From positions 124,001 through 188,000 of the forward strand of contig NZ_BMCU01000006.1 in assembly GCF_014635345.1 (NCBI RefSeq): a DNA stretch of 64,000 nucleotides. The letters are read 5' to 3'. The notes beneath the pieces were generated by a model. The model was not told the DNA's origin, made no database searches, and saw nothing but the letters and a program-made list of their open reading frames with translations. Positions 33,838-43,487 of the stretch are shown here, in pieces (position 1 is the first letter of the stretch; the number at the start of each line of letters is the position of its first letter). Source of the stretch: Rhodococcoides trifolii (lineage in GTDB: Bacteria > Actinomycetota > Actinomycetes > Mycobacteriales > Mycobacteriaceae). The translations under genes were made by a program, and so were the position numbers.

Positions 33838-34941
33838 TCAGGTGTCGAGCCGGTACCGGTCGAGCTTGTCGGGATCGATGTCGACGCCGATGCCCGCTCG
33901 GCCGGAGACGGCGAGCTCGCCGCCTCGGATCTGCAGCGGTTCGGTGAGCAGGTCGTCGCGCATGTCCAGGAAGTTGGACAGTTCGCCGGCGCGGCGGGAG
34001 GTCAGGTCGAACGCGGCGCCGAACGCGACCGTGCACGCCGATCCGAGCTGGCCGTCGATTTGATTTCCCATCACCACTTCGAGTCCGAGGCCTTCGCAGA
34101 GGTGATGTGCGCGTTGTGATCCGGTGAAGCCGGTGCGTGCGGTCTTGATACTGATTGCGGTGGCGGAACCGCCGAGCACCTCTCGGGTGATGTCTGCGGG
34201 GGTGACCGCCGACTCGTCGGCGACGAAGGGAACGGTCAGTTGCTGTACGAGCCAGCGTCGACCGAGAACGTCGTCGGCGGGGCACAGTTCTTCGGCGAGA
34301 GTGAGATTCAGATCGCTCATCTCCCGCATTGCGCGCGCGGATTCGGAGGCGGTCCACCCGCGATTGCCGTCGACGTACAGCTCGACGTCGTCGCCGAGAC
34401 CTTCACGTAGTGCGCGCACGACGGCGGTGTCCAGGGACACCGGGCGGCGACCGACCTTGACCTTGAACACCTCGATGCCGTAGTCGCTGCGCATGCGAGT
34501 GGCCTCGTCGACCATTGCCTCCGGAGTGTCGAATCCGAGCATGTGACTCACGCGCATGCGGTCGGTGAAGCCGCCGAGCATCTCGCTGACCGAGAGGTCG
34601 AGCGTGCGACCCAGTGCGTCCCAGATCGCCATGTCCACCGCAGCTTTCGCGACCGGATTGCCGACGGTTCGCGCCATCCGCGTGTGTGCGACCTCGCGCT
34701 CGGTCAACGTCAGGCCGAGTACCGCAGGCGCGAAGATGGTCTCGACGACCGCGACCAGACCCCGCTGCGTCTCCCCGTAGGTGAACGGCCGCGGCGGTGC
34801 GTCGGCTACACCGATCACACCGTCGTCGGTGTGCACGCGTACCAGCACGTGCTCGGCGGCGTGGACCTCACCGCTCGCGAACCGAAGCGGCTTGCGGTAG
34901 TCGATGGAATACGGGATGGCCTCGACAGCAACAATTTTCAC
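33838..34941 (-). CDS. catB: Muconate cycloisomerase
   Basis: A 367-aa enolase-superfamily enzyme making muconolactone from cis,cis-muconate. The catalytic Lys-x-Lys is at residues 160-162 (FKVKVG); the metal-binding residues appear in VDGNRGW, LAEELCP and VADESA, and a further Lys in SIKTARTGF. The GTG at 34941 overlaps the catR stop (GTGA), so the regulator and first enzyme are translationally coupled. The muconate rather than chloromuconate type is inferred from the intact chromosomal cat/ben context. Confidence 0.95.
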   Translation of the reverse strand: MKIVAVEAIPYSIDYRKPLRFASGEVHAAEHVLVRVHTDDGVIGVADAPPRPFTYGETQRGLVAVVETIFAPAVLGLTLTEREVAHTRMARTVGNPVAKAAVDMAIWDALGRTLDLSVSEMLGGFTDRMRVSHMLGFDTPEAMVDEATRMRSDYGIEVFKVKVGRRPVSLDTAVVRALREGLGDDVELYVDGNRGWTASESARAMREMSDLNLTLAEELCPADDVLGRRWLVQQLTVPFVADESAVTPADITREVLGGSATAISIKTARTGFTGSQRAHHLCEGLGLEVVMGNQIDGQLGSACTVAFGAAFDLTSRRAGELSNFLDMRDDLLTEPLQIRGGELAVSGRAGIGVDIDPDKLDRYRLDT

Positions 34942-35846
34942 GATATCGCCTCGATGTAGGTGGTCGGCAGAATGTCGGCGTCCTCGAGTGCACGTACCAG
35001 CGACGCCACGAGGGGTGAGGGTTCGGTGCGGTTCCACGCCAACGCCAGATCGATGGCGTCCGCGCCGGTGACGTCGCGAAAGACGACTCCGTCGAGCTTC
35101 ATCGCTCGCACCGACTCGGGCACCATGGCGACGCCGAGACCGGCCGCGATCAGTGCCAACAGGACGGAAGTGTCGGGGGCTTCGTGCTCGCGTCGGGGTG
35201 TGAAACCTGCTGCGCGGCAGCTTCGCACGACCACATCGTTCACCGCGGAGTGGGTATCGGAGTACATCACGAAGCTCTCGTAGGACACATCGAGGACTTC
35301 GAGCGCCGGCTCCTGTGCCAGTCGATGGTCGGCGGGTAGCGCGAGCACCAGCGATTCCGTGGCGATTGTGCGGACCACCAGATCGTTGCCCGCGACGGGG
35401 GGTCGTAAGACGGCCAGATCGAGCTCGTTCGATCGGAGACCGTCGACCTGAGCCGGTGTCAGGAGATCGCCGTGTACTTCGAGGACGACCTCCGGTAGCC
35501 GCTGGCGCAGCGCGCGTGCGATGGCGGGCAGTCGGTCGAAGGCGGCGGTGCCGGTGAATCCGATTCGGACGAGCCCGGTGCGGCCTTCGTCGATTCGCCG
35601 AACACCCTGCACGCTGTCCTCCAGGCCGCTCAGGAGGCGGACGGCTTCACGGTAGAAGAACTCGCCCGCGGGCGTGAGGCTGACCTGCCGGGTGGTGCGC
35701 GCCAGGAGTGTGACGCCCAATTCGGTTTCGAGTTGGCGAACCGACTGCGAGAGCGCCGGCTGCGCAAGGTAGAGCCGTTTCGCGGCTTGACCGAAGTGAC
35801 GGGTCTCGGCGACCGCGACGAAGTGCCTGAGATGTCGCAGCTCCAT
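34938..35846 (-). CDS. catR: LysR family regulator of the cat/ben genes
   Basis: A 302-aa LysR-type regulator. The N-terminal winged HTH (about residues 1-60, AAKRLYLAQPALSQSVRQLE) is followed by a periplasmic-binding-like effector domain, expected to sense cis,cis-muconate. ATG 35846. It is the promoter-proximal gene of the catBAC operon and divergent from benA; the palindrome at 35929-35944 is the obvious binding site. In several described rhodococcal cat clusters the regulator is, as I recall, of another family and divergent from catABC, so this arrangement recalls proteobacterial CatR. Confidence 0.9.
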   Translation of the reverse strand: MELRHLRHFVAVAETRHFGQAAKRLYLAQPALSQSVRQLETELGVTLLARTTRQVSLTPAGEFFYREAVRLLSGLEDSVQGVRRIDEGRTGLVRIGFTGTAAFDRLPAIARALRQRLPEVVLEVHGDLLTPAQVDGLRSNELDLAVLRPPVAGNDLVVRTIATESLVLALPADHRLAQEPALEVLDVSYESFVMYSDTHSAVNDVVVRSCRAAGFTPRREHEAPDTSVLLALIAAGLGVAMVPESVRAMKLDGVVFRDVTGADAIDLALAWNRTEPSPLVASLVRALEDADILPTTYIEAIS

Positions 35847-35928
35847 GCGTTTGCCTCCGTCTCGGTCGGTTTCGGGTGATCCACACCACGGTATGCCGCC
35901 GAACCATCCATGACAAAGATGTAGAACC

Positions 35929-35944
35929 CGCTTATTGATAAGCG
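35929..35944. promoter_or_regulatory. LysR-type operator in the catR/benA divergent promoter
   Basis: CGCTTATTGATAAGCG, perfect 7-bp arms with TG in the middle, containing the T-N11-A pattern of LysR sites. It is 83 bp upstream of catR and 103 bp upstream of benA, so one site could control both directions. Confidence 0.7.
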
Positions 35945-36046
35945 TGAACAATCAATGGACATCCTGGTCGGGACTAGGCGAACACCTGGTGTGACCGCCG
36001 CCACGTGGTGCCACAGTCGAGGAAACCCCTACATCTGGAGGACTGG

Positions 36047-37429
36047 ATGACCGAGATCCTGGACCACGTTCGCGACCAAGTTGCCGCCGCAGTGGTCGAC
36101 GACGCCGACGCCGGTGTCTACCGCGCCAACCGGACGATCTTCACCGACGAGGAGATCTTCGAGCTCGAAATGAAGCACATCTTCGAAGGCAACTGGATCT
36201 ACATCGCCCACGAGACCCAGATTCCGAACAACGGCGATTATTTCACCGTGCACATGGGTCGGCAGCCCGTGGTGATCACGCGCGACAAGGACGGTGAGCT
36301 GCATTGCCTCATCAACGCATGCGCCCACCGGGGAGCGATGCTGTGCCGCCGCAAGACCGACAACCGCCCGACCCTGACGTGCCCGTTCCACGGCTGGACG
36401 TTCCGCAACGACGGCACTCTGCTCAAGGTGAAAGACCCCGACGGCGCCGGCTACCCGGAGACCTTCGACGTCGACGGGTCTCACAACCTCACCAAGGTGC
36501 CCCAGTTCGCCAACTATCGGGGGTTCCTCTTCGCGAGCCTCAACCCCGACGTCTCGACGATCGAAGAGCACCTCGGTGACACCACCAAGGTCATCGACAT
36601 GCTGGTCGACCAGTCGCCCGACGGCCTCGAGGTGCTGCGCGGATCCTCGACCTACACCTTTGACGGAAACTGGAAGGTGCAGGCGGAGAACGGCGCCGAC
36701 GGCTACCACGTCAGCGCGGTGCACTGGAACTACGCGGCAACCACATCACGACGGAACAACGGCGAATCGAAGAACACCACCAAGGCGCTCGACGCCGGCG
36801 GTTGGGGCAAAACGGGCGGCGGTTACTGGTCGTACCCGAACGGGCACCTGTGCCTGTGGACTTGGGCGGCCAATCCGCAGGACCGTCCCCTCTGGGATCA
36901 GATGGATCAGCTGAAGGAGAAGTTCGGCGACGCCAAGGGCGAATTCATGGTGAAGGGTTCGCGCAACCTGTGTCTCTACCCGAACGTGTATCTGATGGAT
37001 CAGTTCAGTACGCAGATCCGGCACTTCCGGCCGATCGCGCCGAACAAGACCGAGGTGACCATCTACTGCATCGCCCCTAGAGGGGAGAGCAAAGAAGCAC
37101 GCTCGCACCGCATTCGGCAGTACGAGGACTTCTTCAACGCATCCGGCATGGCTACTCCGGACGACCTCGAAGAGTTCCGGTCGTGCCAGCTCACGTTCCA
37201 GGCCACGAACGCGCCGTGGAACGACATGAGCCGCGGCGCCGACCACTGGCTCTCCGGTCCCGACCCGGTGGCCGAAGCGCTCGACATGCACGGCGTGGTG
37301 TCGGCCGGGGTGAAGAACGAGGACGAAGGACTGTTCAACGTCCAGCACGGGTATTGGCGCAAGACGCTTCTGGCCGCCATCGATCGCTCTACGGAGAAGA
37401 CCGGCTCCTTGAACGACGGGACGAAATGA
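36047..37429 (+). CDS. benA: Benzoate 1,2-dioxygenase, large (alpha) subunit
   Basis: A 460-aa Rieske oxygenase alpha subunit. The Rieske cluster ligands are Cys92, His94, Cys112 and His115; the mononuclear iron site shows Asp218-Gly-Tyr-His221-x4-His226. With BenB and the reductase it converts benzoate to the cis-1,2-dihydrodiol carboxylate. ATG 36047 has GGAGGA upstream; the in-frame ATG at 36005 lacks a site. First gene of the ben operon, 1 nt before benB. Confidence 0.95.
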   Translation: MTEILDHVRDQVAAAVVDDADAGVYRANRTIFTDEEIFELEMKHIFEGNWIYIAHETQIPNNGDYFTVHMGRQPVVITRDKDGELHCLINACAHRGAMLCRRKTDNRPTLTCPFHGWTFRNDGTLLKVKDPDGAGYPETFDVDGSHNLTKVPQFANYRGFLFASLNPDVSTIEEHLGDTTKVIDMLVDQSPDGLEVLRGSSTYTFDGNWKVQAENGADGYHVSAVHWNYAATTSRRNNGESKNTTKALDAGGWGKTGGGYWSYPNGHLCLWTWAANPQDRPLWDQMDQLKEKFGDAKGEFMVKGSRNLCLYPNVYLMDQFSTQIRHFRPIAPNKTEVTIYCIAPRGESKEARSHRIRQYEDFFNASGMATPDDLEEFRSCQLTFQATNAPWNDMSRGADHWLSGPDPVAEALDMHGVVSAGVKNEDEGLFNVQHGYWRKTLLAAIDRSTEKTGSLNDGTK

Positions 37430-37430
37430 C

Positions 37431-37937
37431 ATGACCTCCACCGAAACCCGCATCACACAGACGGCGATCGAGCAGTTCCTGTATCGGGAAGCGCGCTACC
37501 TCGACGACCGCGAGTTCGAGAAGTGGCTCACCTGTTACGCCGACGACGTCGAGTACTGGATGCCCTCGTGGGGCGACGACGACCTTCTCACCGAAGACCC
37601 GCAGACCGACATCTCGCTCATCTACTACGAGAACAAGGGCGGCCTCGAGGACCGCGTGTTCCGAATCCGCACCGAACGATCCAGTGCGACATCGATTCCC
37701 GAACCGCGGACGAGCCACAACATCAGCAACGTCGAGGTCATCGAGCGAACAGGCGACATCGTCGATGTTCGATTCAACTGGCACACCATGTATTTCCGCT
37801 ACAAGACGATCGACCCGTACTACGGGACCTCGTTCTATTCGATCGACTTCTCGGGCGAGTCGCCGTTGATCCGCCGCAAGACCGTGGTGCTCAAGAACGA
37901 CTACATCCATCACGTCGTCGACATCTACCACTTCTGA
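37431..37937 (+). CDS. benB: Benzoate 1,2-dioxygenase, small (beta) subunit
   Basis: A 168-aa NTF2-fold beta subunit of a ring-hydroxylating dioxygenase, the expected length for BenB. It provides structure to the alpha3-beta3 oxygenase. YADDVEYWMPSW and the C-terminal NDYIHHVVDIYHF are typical. ATG 37431 directly follows the benA stop; the reductase gene begins 13 nt downstream with GGGAGG. Confidence 0.94.
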   Translation: MTSTETRITQTAIEQFLYREARYLDDREFEKWLTCYADDVEYWMPSWGDDDLLTEDPQTDISLIYYENKGGLEDRVFRIRTERSSATSIPEPRTSHNISNVEVIERTGDIVDVRFNWHTMYFRYKTIDPYYGTSFYSIDFSGESPLIRRKTVVLKNDYIHHVVDIYHF

Positions 37938-37950
37938 CAGGGAGGGAGTC

Positions 37951-40668
37951 ATGAGTCACCGTGTCGCGCTGTCCTTCGAGGATGGCGTCACCCGCTTCAT
38001 CACCGTGACCGACGGTCAGACGGTGGCGGACGCGGCCTACCGCTCGCGGATCAACATCCCACTCGACTGCCGCGACGGCGTCTGCGGAACCTGCAAAGCG
38101 GTGTGCGAATCCGGCGAATACGACGGAGGCACTTACCTCGAGGACGCACTCACCGAGGAGGAAGCCAAGGACGGATATTGCCTGCCCTGCAGCATGACTC
38201 CGGAATCGGACCTCGTCCTGCAGATCGCGAGCACGTCGGCGGTAGCCAAGACGCAAGCGTCGAAGTTCACGACGACGGTCACTGCCGTCGAGACGTTGTC
38301 GCCGACCACCGTTCGGCTGGCCGTGAAGTCGCCCGAGGGTGCCGATCTCGTGTTTCTGCCCGGTCAGTACGTCAACATCTCCGTCCCCGGGTCGCAGGAG
38401 ACGCGGTCGTATTCGTTCAGTTGTGTCCAGGGATCGGACGAGCTCTCGTTCCTCGTCAAACTGATCGACGGCGGGCTGATGTCGACCTACCTCTCCGACA
38501 CTGCGAAGGTCGGTGACGACATCTCCTTCACCGGCCCGCACGGCAGCTTCTTCCTCAGGGAAGCGGAACGGCCCGCACTTCTCTTGGCCGGCGGCACCGG
38601 TCTCGCGCCGGTTCTGTCGATTCTGCGCACCCTCGAATCGTCGGGCAGCACCCGAGACGTCCATCTCGTCTACGGCGCCAGCACCGACGACGACGTCGTG
38701 GAACTCGATACATTGAAGTCGTTGGCGGACAGTCTCGACGGATTCACCTGGGACTACTGCGTGTCCGACAAGGACACCACGGCCGAGAACACCGGGTACG
38801 TCACCGGTTTCATCAAGCCGGAACATCTGAACGACGGGGACGTCGCGGTCTACCTCTGTGGCCCGCCACCCATGGTCGAGGCCGTCCGCGGTCACTTCGT
38901 CGAGCAGTCGGTGGAGCCCACCGGCTTCTACTACGAGAAGTTCGCCCCGTCGGCAGCGGTGCCCGAGGACGAGTCCGGCGACGGCACGGCCGCGCCGGCC
39001 GACGAACAGCCGAAGGCCGAGGAGATCGCGCCTCCGACGAAACCCGTTCGTGGCGAACACGAGTCGCCCGACTTCGTCGTCCCCGACACCCTCGAGCACG
39101 AGACCGAAGACCGGTCATCACGCACCCTGTGCGGGCAGATCGTCTTCGATCGACGGGTGGCGACCATGGACGCGGTCGTCGGTGAGCATGTCGCGCCCGA
39201 CGAGGAACTGGTGGCGATGCGGTCGATTGCCGGGCAACGCGTCACCGCCGCTGTCGCCGGCGGATTTCCGTTCGTGGCCGACGAGGACCCGGATGTTCTG
39301 GTGACCGCCGACGCGACCGCCGTTGCAGGGCAGCACGTATGGACCGGCAGGGCGATCGAGCCGCTGACGATCCGCAAGGCCCCCACGGTCGAACCGGCCG
39401 GCTACGAGATCGGTGAGGAACACCCATCCGTTCACGAGTCGGACGCCGTCTTCGAAGCTCGTCGGGCGCTCGAACTCGGCGCGCTCGAACTGGTCATCGG
39501 TCGGCTCACCTCTCAGCAGATCGCCGGGTACCGCTTGCTCGCCGAAGCAACGACGAGGTACGTCGACGGGGACCGTTTCGTCGACGCCGCCGCCTACACC
39601 GAGACCAACGGCGCGTTCCACGACTACCTGTTCACCGCGACTCGCAACGAGCACCTGCTGCAGGCGTACACCGCACTGGGTGTGAAAGCTGCGATGGCCG
39701 AGGTGCTCGCGAACGCCACCTGGTGCGACCCGCTGTGCGCGCAGGACCACCTCGACATCGTCGACGCGTTCGAGGCCGGCGATCGGGAGGCCGCACGCAC
39801 CCTCATCGCGGACCACGCGGAGCGATCCAAGATCACCATGAAGCGTGCGATGCAGGAAAGGGTCGACACCAAGACGCCCAAGTTCGTTCACCCCGGCCGC
39901 TTCGCGGGCAAGGTCGTTCTGGTGACCGGTGCGGCCCAGGGCATCGGCGAATGGGTGGCACGGCGCATCTCCGCCGAGGGCGGCACGCTCGTCCTGGCGG
40001 ACCGCTCCGAACTCGTCGAGGCCATCGCAACCGAACTGTCGACCGACGACGCTCCGGCGCACGCGGTGCTGGCCGACCTCGAGACGTGGGAGGGTGCGTC
40101 CTCGCTCGTCGACGCAGCGATCGGGCGGCACGGCCGTATCGACGTCTCCATTCACGTTGTCGGAGGGACTATCTGGGCCAAGCCGTTTTGGGAGTATCCG
40201 CCGGAGCAGATCGAGAAGGAAATCGATCGCTCGCTCTGGCCGACGCTGTGGTCGTGCCGTGCCGCGATCCCGCACATGGTGGCGCAGGGGGCCGGGACGA
40301 TCGTGAACGTCTCGTCGGTGGCAACCCGTGGCATTCATCGGGTCCCGTACGCCGCGGCGAAGGGCGGGGTCAACGCCATCACCGCGGCACTCGCACTCGA
40401 AGCCGCCCCGCACGGTGTTCGGGTGGTTGCCACTGCTCCCGGTGGGACTCAAGCCCCGCCCCGGCGCATTGCCCGTGGGCCCGGCCCTGCCGACGATCAG
40501 GAACGCGAGTGGTATCAGGCGCTCGTCGATCAGACCGTCGACTCGTCGCTGTTGGGCAGGTACGGCACTCTCGACGAGCAGGCGGCGGCTATCTGTTTCC
40601 TGGCGTCGGACGAGGCGTCCTACATCACCGGAACCGTGTTACCGGTGGCGGGCGGTGACCTCGGGTGA
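37951..40668 (+). CDS. benCD: Fused BenC reductase - FCD-like domain - BenD dehydrogenase
   Basis: A 905-aa polypeptide with three recognisable parts. Residues 1-334 are BenC: plant-type 2Fe-2S (Cys40, Cys45, Cys48, Cys80), FAD motif RSYS at 152-155, NAD-binding GGTGLAP at 214-220 and CGPPPM at 303-308. Residues about 496-636 look like the all-helical FCD effector domain of GntR/FadR regulators, with His557 (FHDYL), His600 and His622 at the usual metal positions and no DNA-binding domain. Residues 648-905 are BenD, an SDR with TGAAQGIG at 659-666 and Tyr800-x3-Lys804. BenC is normally about 340 aa and BenD about 260. No frame break is visible; a GTG at the end starts the LuxR gene. Residues 335-495 match nothing I know. 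Confidence 0.9.
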   Translation: MSHRVALSFEDGVTRFITVTDGQTVADAAYRSRINIPLDCRDGVCGTCKAVCESGEYDGGTYLEDALTEEEAKDGYCLPCSMTPESDLVLQIASTSAVAKTQASKFTTTVTAVETLSPTTVRLAVKSPEGADLVFLPGQYVNISVPGSQETRSYSFSCVQGSDELSFLVKLIDGGLMSTYLSDTAKVGDDISFTGPHGSFFLREAERPALLLAGGTGLAPVLSILRTLESSGSTRDVHLVYGASTDDDVVELDTLKSLADSLDGFTWDYCVSDKDTTAENTGYVTGFIKPEHLNDGDVAVYLCGPPPMVEAVRGHFVEQSVEPTGFYYEKFAPSAAVPEDESGDGTAAPADEQPKAEEIAPPTKPVRGEHESPDFVVPDTLEHETEDRSSRTLCGQIVFDRRVATMDAVVGEHVAPDEELVAMRSIAGQRVTAAVAGGFPFVADEDPDVLVTADATAVAGQHVWTGRAIEPLTIRKAPTVEPAGYEIGEEHPSVHESDAVFEARRALELGALELVIGRLTSQQIAGYRLLAEATTRYVDGDRFVDAAAYTETNGAFHDYLFTATRNEHLLQAYTALGVKAAMAEVLANATWCDPLCAQDHLDIVDAFEAGDREAARTLIADHAERSKITMKRAMQERVDTKTPKFVHPGRFAGKVVLVTGAAQGIGEWVARRISAEGGTLVLADRSELVEAIATELSTDDAPAHAVLADLETWEGASSLVDAAIGRHGRIDVSIHVVGGTIWAKPFWEYPPEQIEKEIDRSLWPTLWSCRAAIPHMVAQGAGTIVNVSSVATRGIHRVPYAAAKGGVNAITAALALEAAPHGVRVVATAPGGTQAPPRRIARGPGPADDQEREWYQALVDQTVDSSLLGRYGTLDEQAAAICFLASDEASYITGTVLPVAGGDLG

Positions 40669-43442
40669 TCGCTCGCCCCGCCTCGGCGACGATACGTCGA
40701 TCGCCGGTGTCGGGGCCCGTATCGGGCTACGGTGACGCCGTGCCCCACCACCCACCTGTGGTCGGTCGCCGAGAGGTGGTCGACGACCTCCTCGCCGCCG
40801 TGGCCACCGGCGTCGACCGCTCCGTACTGGTCGTGGTGGACGGGGCGCCGGGAATGGGCACGACCGCCGTCGTCGACGCCGTTGCTGCGGCGTTCGCCGG
40901 GCGACTCCCGCACGCCTCGGTCACGCGAGTGGCGGCTGTCCCGTGGGAGTCGACGGTTCCCTTCGGAATTGTGGGGCAGTTGACGCCGGGAGCAGATTGG
41001 GCTGTCGACGCACCTGACTCGGTCGAGGATGCCAGATCATTTGCCGCAGCAGTGTCTCCGGACGACGGACCGCCGGTTCTGATCGTCGTGGACGACGCCC
41101 ACGACGCCGATCCGGAATCACTGCAGCTGCTGGCAAGCATGGTGCGGCACGTCCGCAGCCGGGGAATCACGGTGGTGTGTTCGCGTCACCTCCGGCCCGC
41201 CGGATCCCCGGCGGCGCAGGACATCCTGGACAAAGCCGCGGACGAGTGTGTCACCGTGGCGCCGCTGACCGTGTCCGACGTGTCGGAACTCGCAGCCGTT
41301 CGCGGGGTGGTCCTACCTCAGTCGGCGGCAGCGCATCTGTTGCAGCACACCGGTGGTCGGCCGCGGCACATCGTGGCACTGCTGGAGGAAACGCCGCGCG
41401 CGACGTGGAGAGGAAGCCGAGCGCACCTACCGGCTCCCGCGTTCGTCGAATCACGGATACGTGCCGAGCTGTCGCGCAGCGACCCGACGACACGAGCTCT
41501 GGCCGAGGCGGTCGCGATCATGTCCACTCCGACGTCCATTCCGGTGGTGTGTGCAGTATCGGGCGTGGGCGATCCGTGGGACGCGCTCGACACTGCCGTG
41601 GCATCGGGCCTGGTGCTCGTGCACCACCGGCCGACGGCCATCCTGCTCGAGACACCCGATCCGATGGTGCGCGCCGCCATCCTGGCGACGGTGAGCCTGT
41701 CCGAGCGATCGAGGTTGCACCGCCGAGCGGTCGACGTGGTCGAGGATCAGGCCGATGCGTTGGCGCACATCGTCGAATCGATGCCCCTTCCCGACGACAG
41801 CGTGTCCGCGCAGCTCGTCGCGTTGGCGGGTGAGCGAGCGGCGAAGGGAGAGTGGGGATCCGCCGCCCGGCTGTATGAACTGTCGTCTCGGTCCAGTCGT
41901 GATCCGGCCGCGCGGGACGAGAGGCTCGTTCTCGCGGTCGACGCCATGATCGGTGCGGGTGACGTGCCCGGGGCCGCCGCATACAGCGCGGAGATCGAGA
42001 GCCTGCGTGAAACCCCCATGCGTAACGCGGTTCTCGGATATCTCGCCATTCTGCGCGGCCGCCCGCACGAAGCGGAGGAGCGGTTGCGGCGTGCCTGGGA
42101 GTCGGTGCGGACACGTCACGATCCGCACACTGCGGCCATCGTCTGTCACCGTCAGGTGCTGCACAACCTTGCCCGGTGTCACGGCGGCGAGCTCGTGATG
42201 TGGGCGGACCGAGCCGTCGAGCTCGTCGGAGCCGACGACGCCACCGCGGTGGAAGCGCAATCGATTCGCGGTCTCGGACTCGGGGGGACGGGCCGAACGG
42301 CGGAAGCCCTCAGCAGTTACAGCGACCTGTGGAGTCACGCCAGCACCGGCGCGGTGGGGCAGCGAGTGCAGATGGGTGCGGGGTGGCTGCACCTGGCAGC
42401 CGACCGTGTCGACACCGCGCGCGCAGAGCTCGAATCTGCCTCTCCCACCGATTTTCTCGGAGGATCGACGCGAATTTCGTTGTGGGCGCACGCGTGGCTC
42501 GGCCGAACGTACTTCCTCACCGGCGAGTGGGACGCGGCCCTTCGAGTGGTCGGTGCCGGAATCGATCTTGTCGACCGGTCGGGATCGGTACTGATCGCGC
42601 CACTCCTGCACTGGACCGCGACGCAGATTCACGCTTTACGCGGAGACTGGCGCAAAGCCGAGAACAGCGCACGCGACGGTGACGCGGGAGCACGTGATTA
42701 CGAAATCATGCGGGTGCCAGCGTGTCTCGCACATGCGGCGATGTCCGAGGCGCGTGCCGACTACCCCGGGGTTCTGCGAGCACTGGCGCCGCTCACCGAG
42801 GAGTGGGCTGCTGACGACATCTCCGAACCCGGGTTCTGGCCATGGGCGGACGTCTACGCCAATGCTCTTGTGGTGGAGGGCCGACTGGACGAGGCGGAGG
42901 GGTTTCTCGATATTCACGAACGCCGGGCCACCGTCGCGGATCACCGGTCCACGCAGGCTCGCTTGGGGTATGCCCGCGGCCGACTGCACGGCGCGCGAGG
43001 AGATTTGGACGCTGCGCGAGCATCGTTCGACAGCGCACTCGGCGACCTCGCGGATCTCCCCTTGATCTACGACCGTGCGCGGGTGAACTTCGCCTACGGT
43101 CAGACGCTGCGACGCGCCGGAAAGCGGCGGGAAGCGGACGTCGTCATCTCAGCCGCCCGCGAGTGCTACCTCTCGATCGGGGCGAGTACCTATGTGGCGC
43201 GTTGCGATCGTGAGCTCAAGGCCGGGGGAATGCGTGCCGTCCTCAGGGATCGTCCGCTCGATGCGCTGACACCGCAGGAAGACGCTGTGGCGGCACTGGT
43301 GTCGACCGGTTTGAGCAATCGCGAAGTGGCCGCCGAACTGTTCCTGTCGGTGAAGACAGTGCAGTTCCACCTCACTCGGGTCTACGCAAAACTGGGGATC
43401 CGCTCGCGGGCAGAGCTGGCGGCGAAAGCATCCGCTGGCTGA
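40665..43442 (+). CDS. Large ATP-binding LuxR (LAL) regulator of the ben genes
   Basis: A 925-aa regulator. Walker A GAPGMGTT is at residues 60-67, a Walker B-like VLIVVDDAHD lies near residue 140, a long helical/TPR-like middle follows, and the C-terminal LuxR HTH begins at DALTPQEDAVAALVSTGLSN and ends with VKTVQFHLTRVYAKLGI. The GTG at 40665 overlaps the benCD stop (GTGA); a GTG at 40740 is an alternative giving 900 aa. The position suggests it activates ben, beside the CatR-type control at the other end of the unit. Confidence 0.87.
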   Translation: MIARPASATIRRSPVSGPVSGYGDAVPHHPPVVGRREVVDDLLAAVATGVDRSVLVVVDGAPGMGTTAVVDAVAAAFAGRLPHASVTRVAAVPWESTVPFGIVGQLTPGADWAVDAPDSVEDARSFAAAVSPDDGPPVLIVVDDAHDADPESLQLLASMVRHVRSRGITVVCSRHLRPAGSPAAQDILDKAADECVTVAPLTVSDVSELAAVRGVVLPQSAAAHLLQHTGGRPRHIVALLEETPRATWRGSRAHLPAPAFVESRIRAELSRSDPTTRALAEAVAIMSTPTSIPVVCAVSGVGDPWDALDTAVASGLVLVHHRPTAILLETPDPMVRAAILATVSLSERSRLHRRAVDVVEDQADALAHIVESMPLPDDSVSAQLVALAGERAAKGEWGSAARLYELSSRSSRDPAARDERLVLAVDAMIGAGDVPGAAAYSAEIESLRETPMRNAVLGYLAILRGRPHEAEERLRRAWESVRTRHDPHTAAIVCHRQVLHNLARCHGGELVMWADRAVELVGADDATAVEAQSIRGLGLGGTGRTAEALSSYSDLWSHASTGAVGQRVQMGAGWLHLAADRVDTARAELESASPTDFLGGSTRISLWAHAWLGRTYFLTGEWDAALRVVGAGIDLVDRSGSVLIAPLLHWTATQIHALRGDWRKAENSARDGDAGARDYEIMRVPACLAHAAMSEARADYPGVLRALAPLTEEWAADDISEPGFWPWADVYANALVVEGRLDEAEGFLDIHERRATVADHRSTQARLGYARGRLHGARGDLDAARASFDSALGDLADLPLIYDRARVNFAYGQTLRRAGKRREADVVISAARECYLSIGASTYVARCDRELKAGGMRAVLRDRPLDALTPQEDAVAALVSTGLSNREVAAELFLSVKTVQFHLTRVYAKLGIRSRAELAAKASAG

Positions 43443-43487
43443 AGGAACCGAAGCTGCAGAATCGACGATTTCCGAATACAGCTGCCG

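Noticed and set aside
33497-34357. 286-aa minus-strand frame across catA/catB
   Set aside because: Arg-rich frame shadow; both cat genes have full catalytic residues in their own frames.
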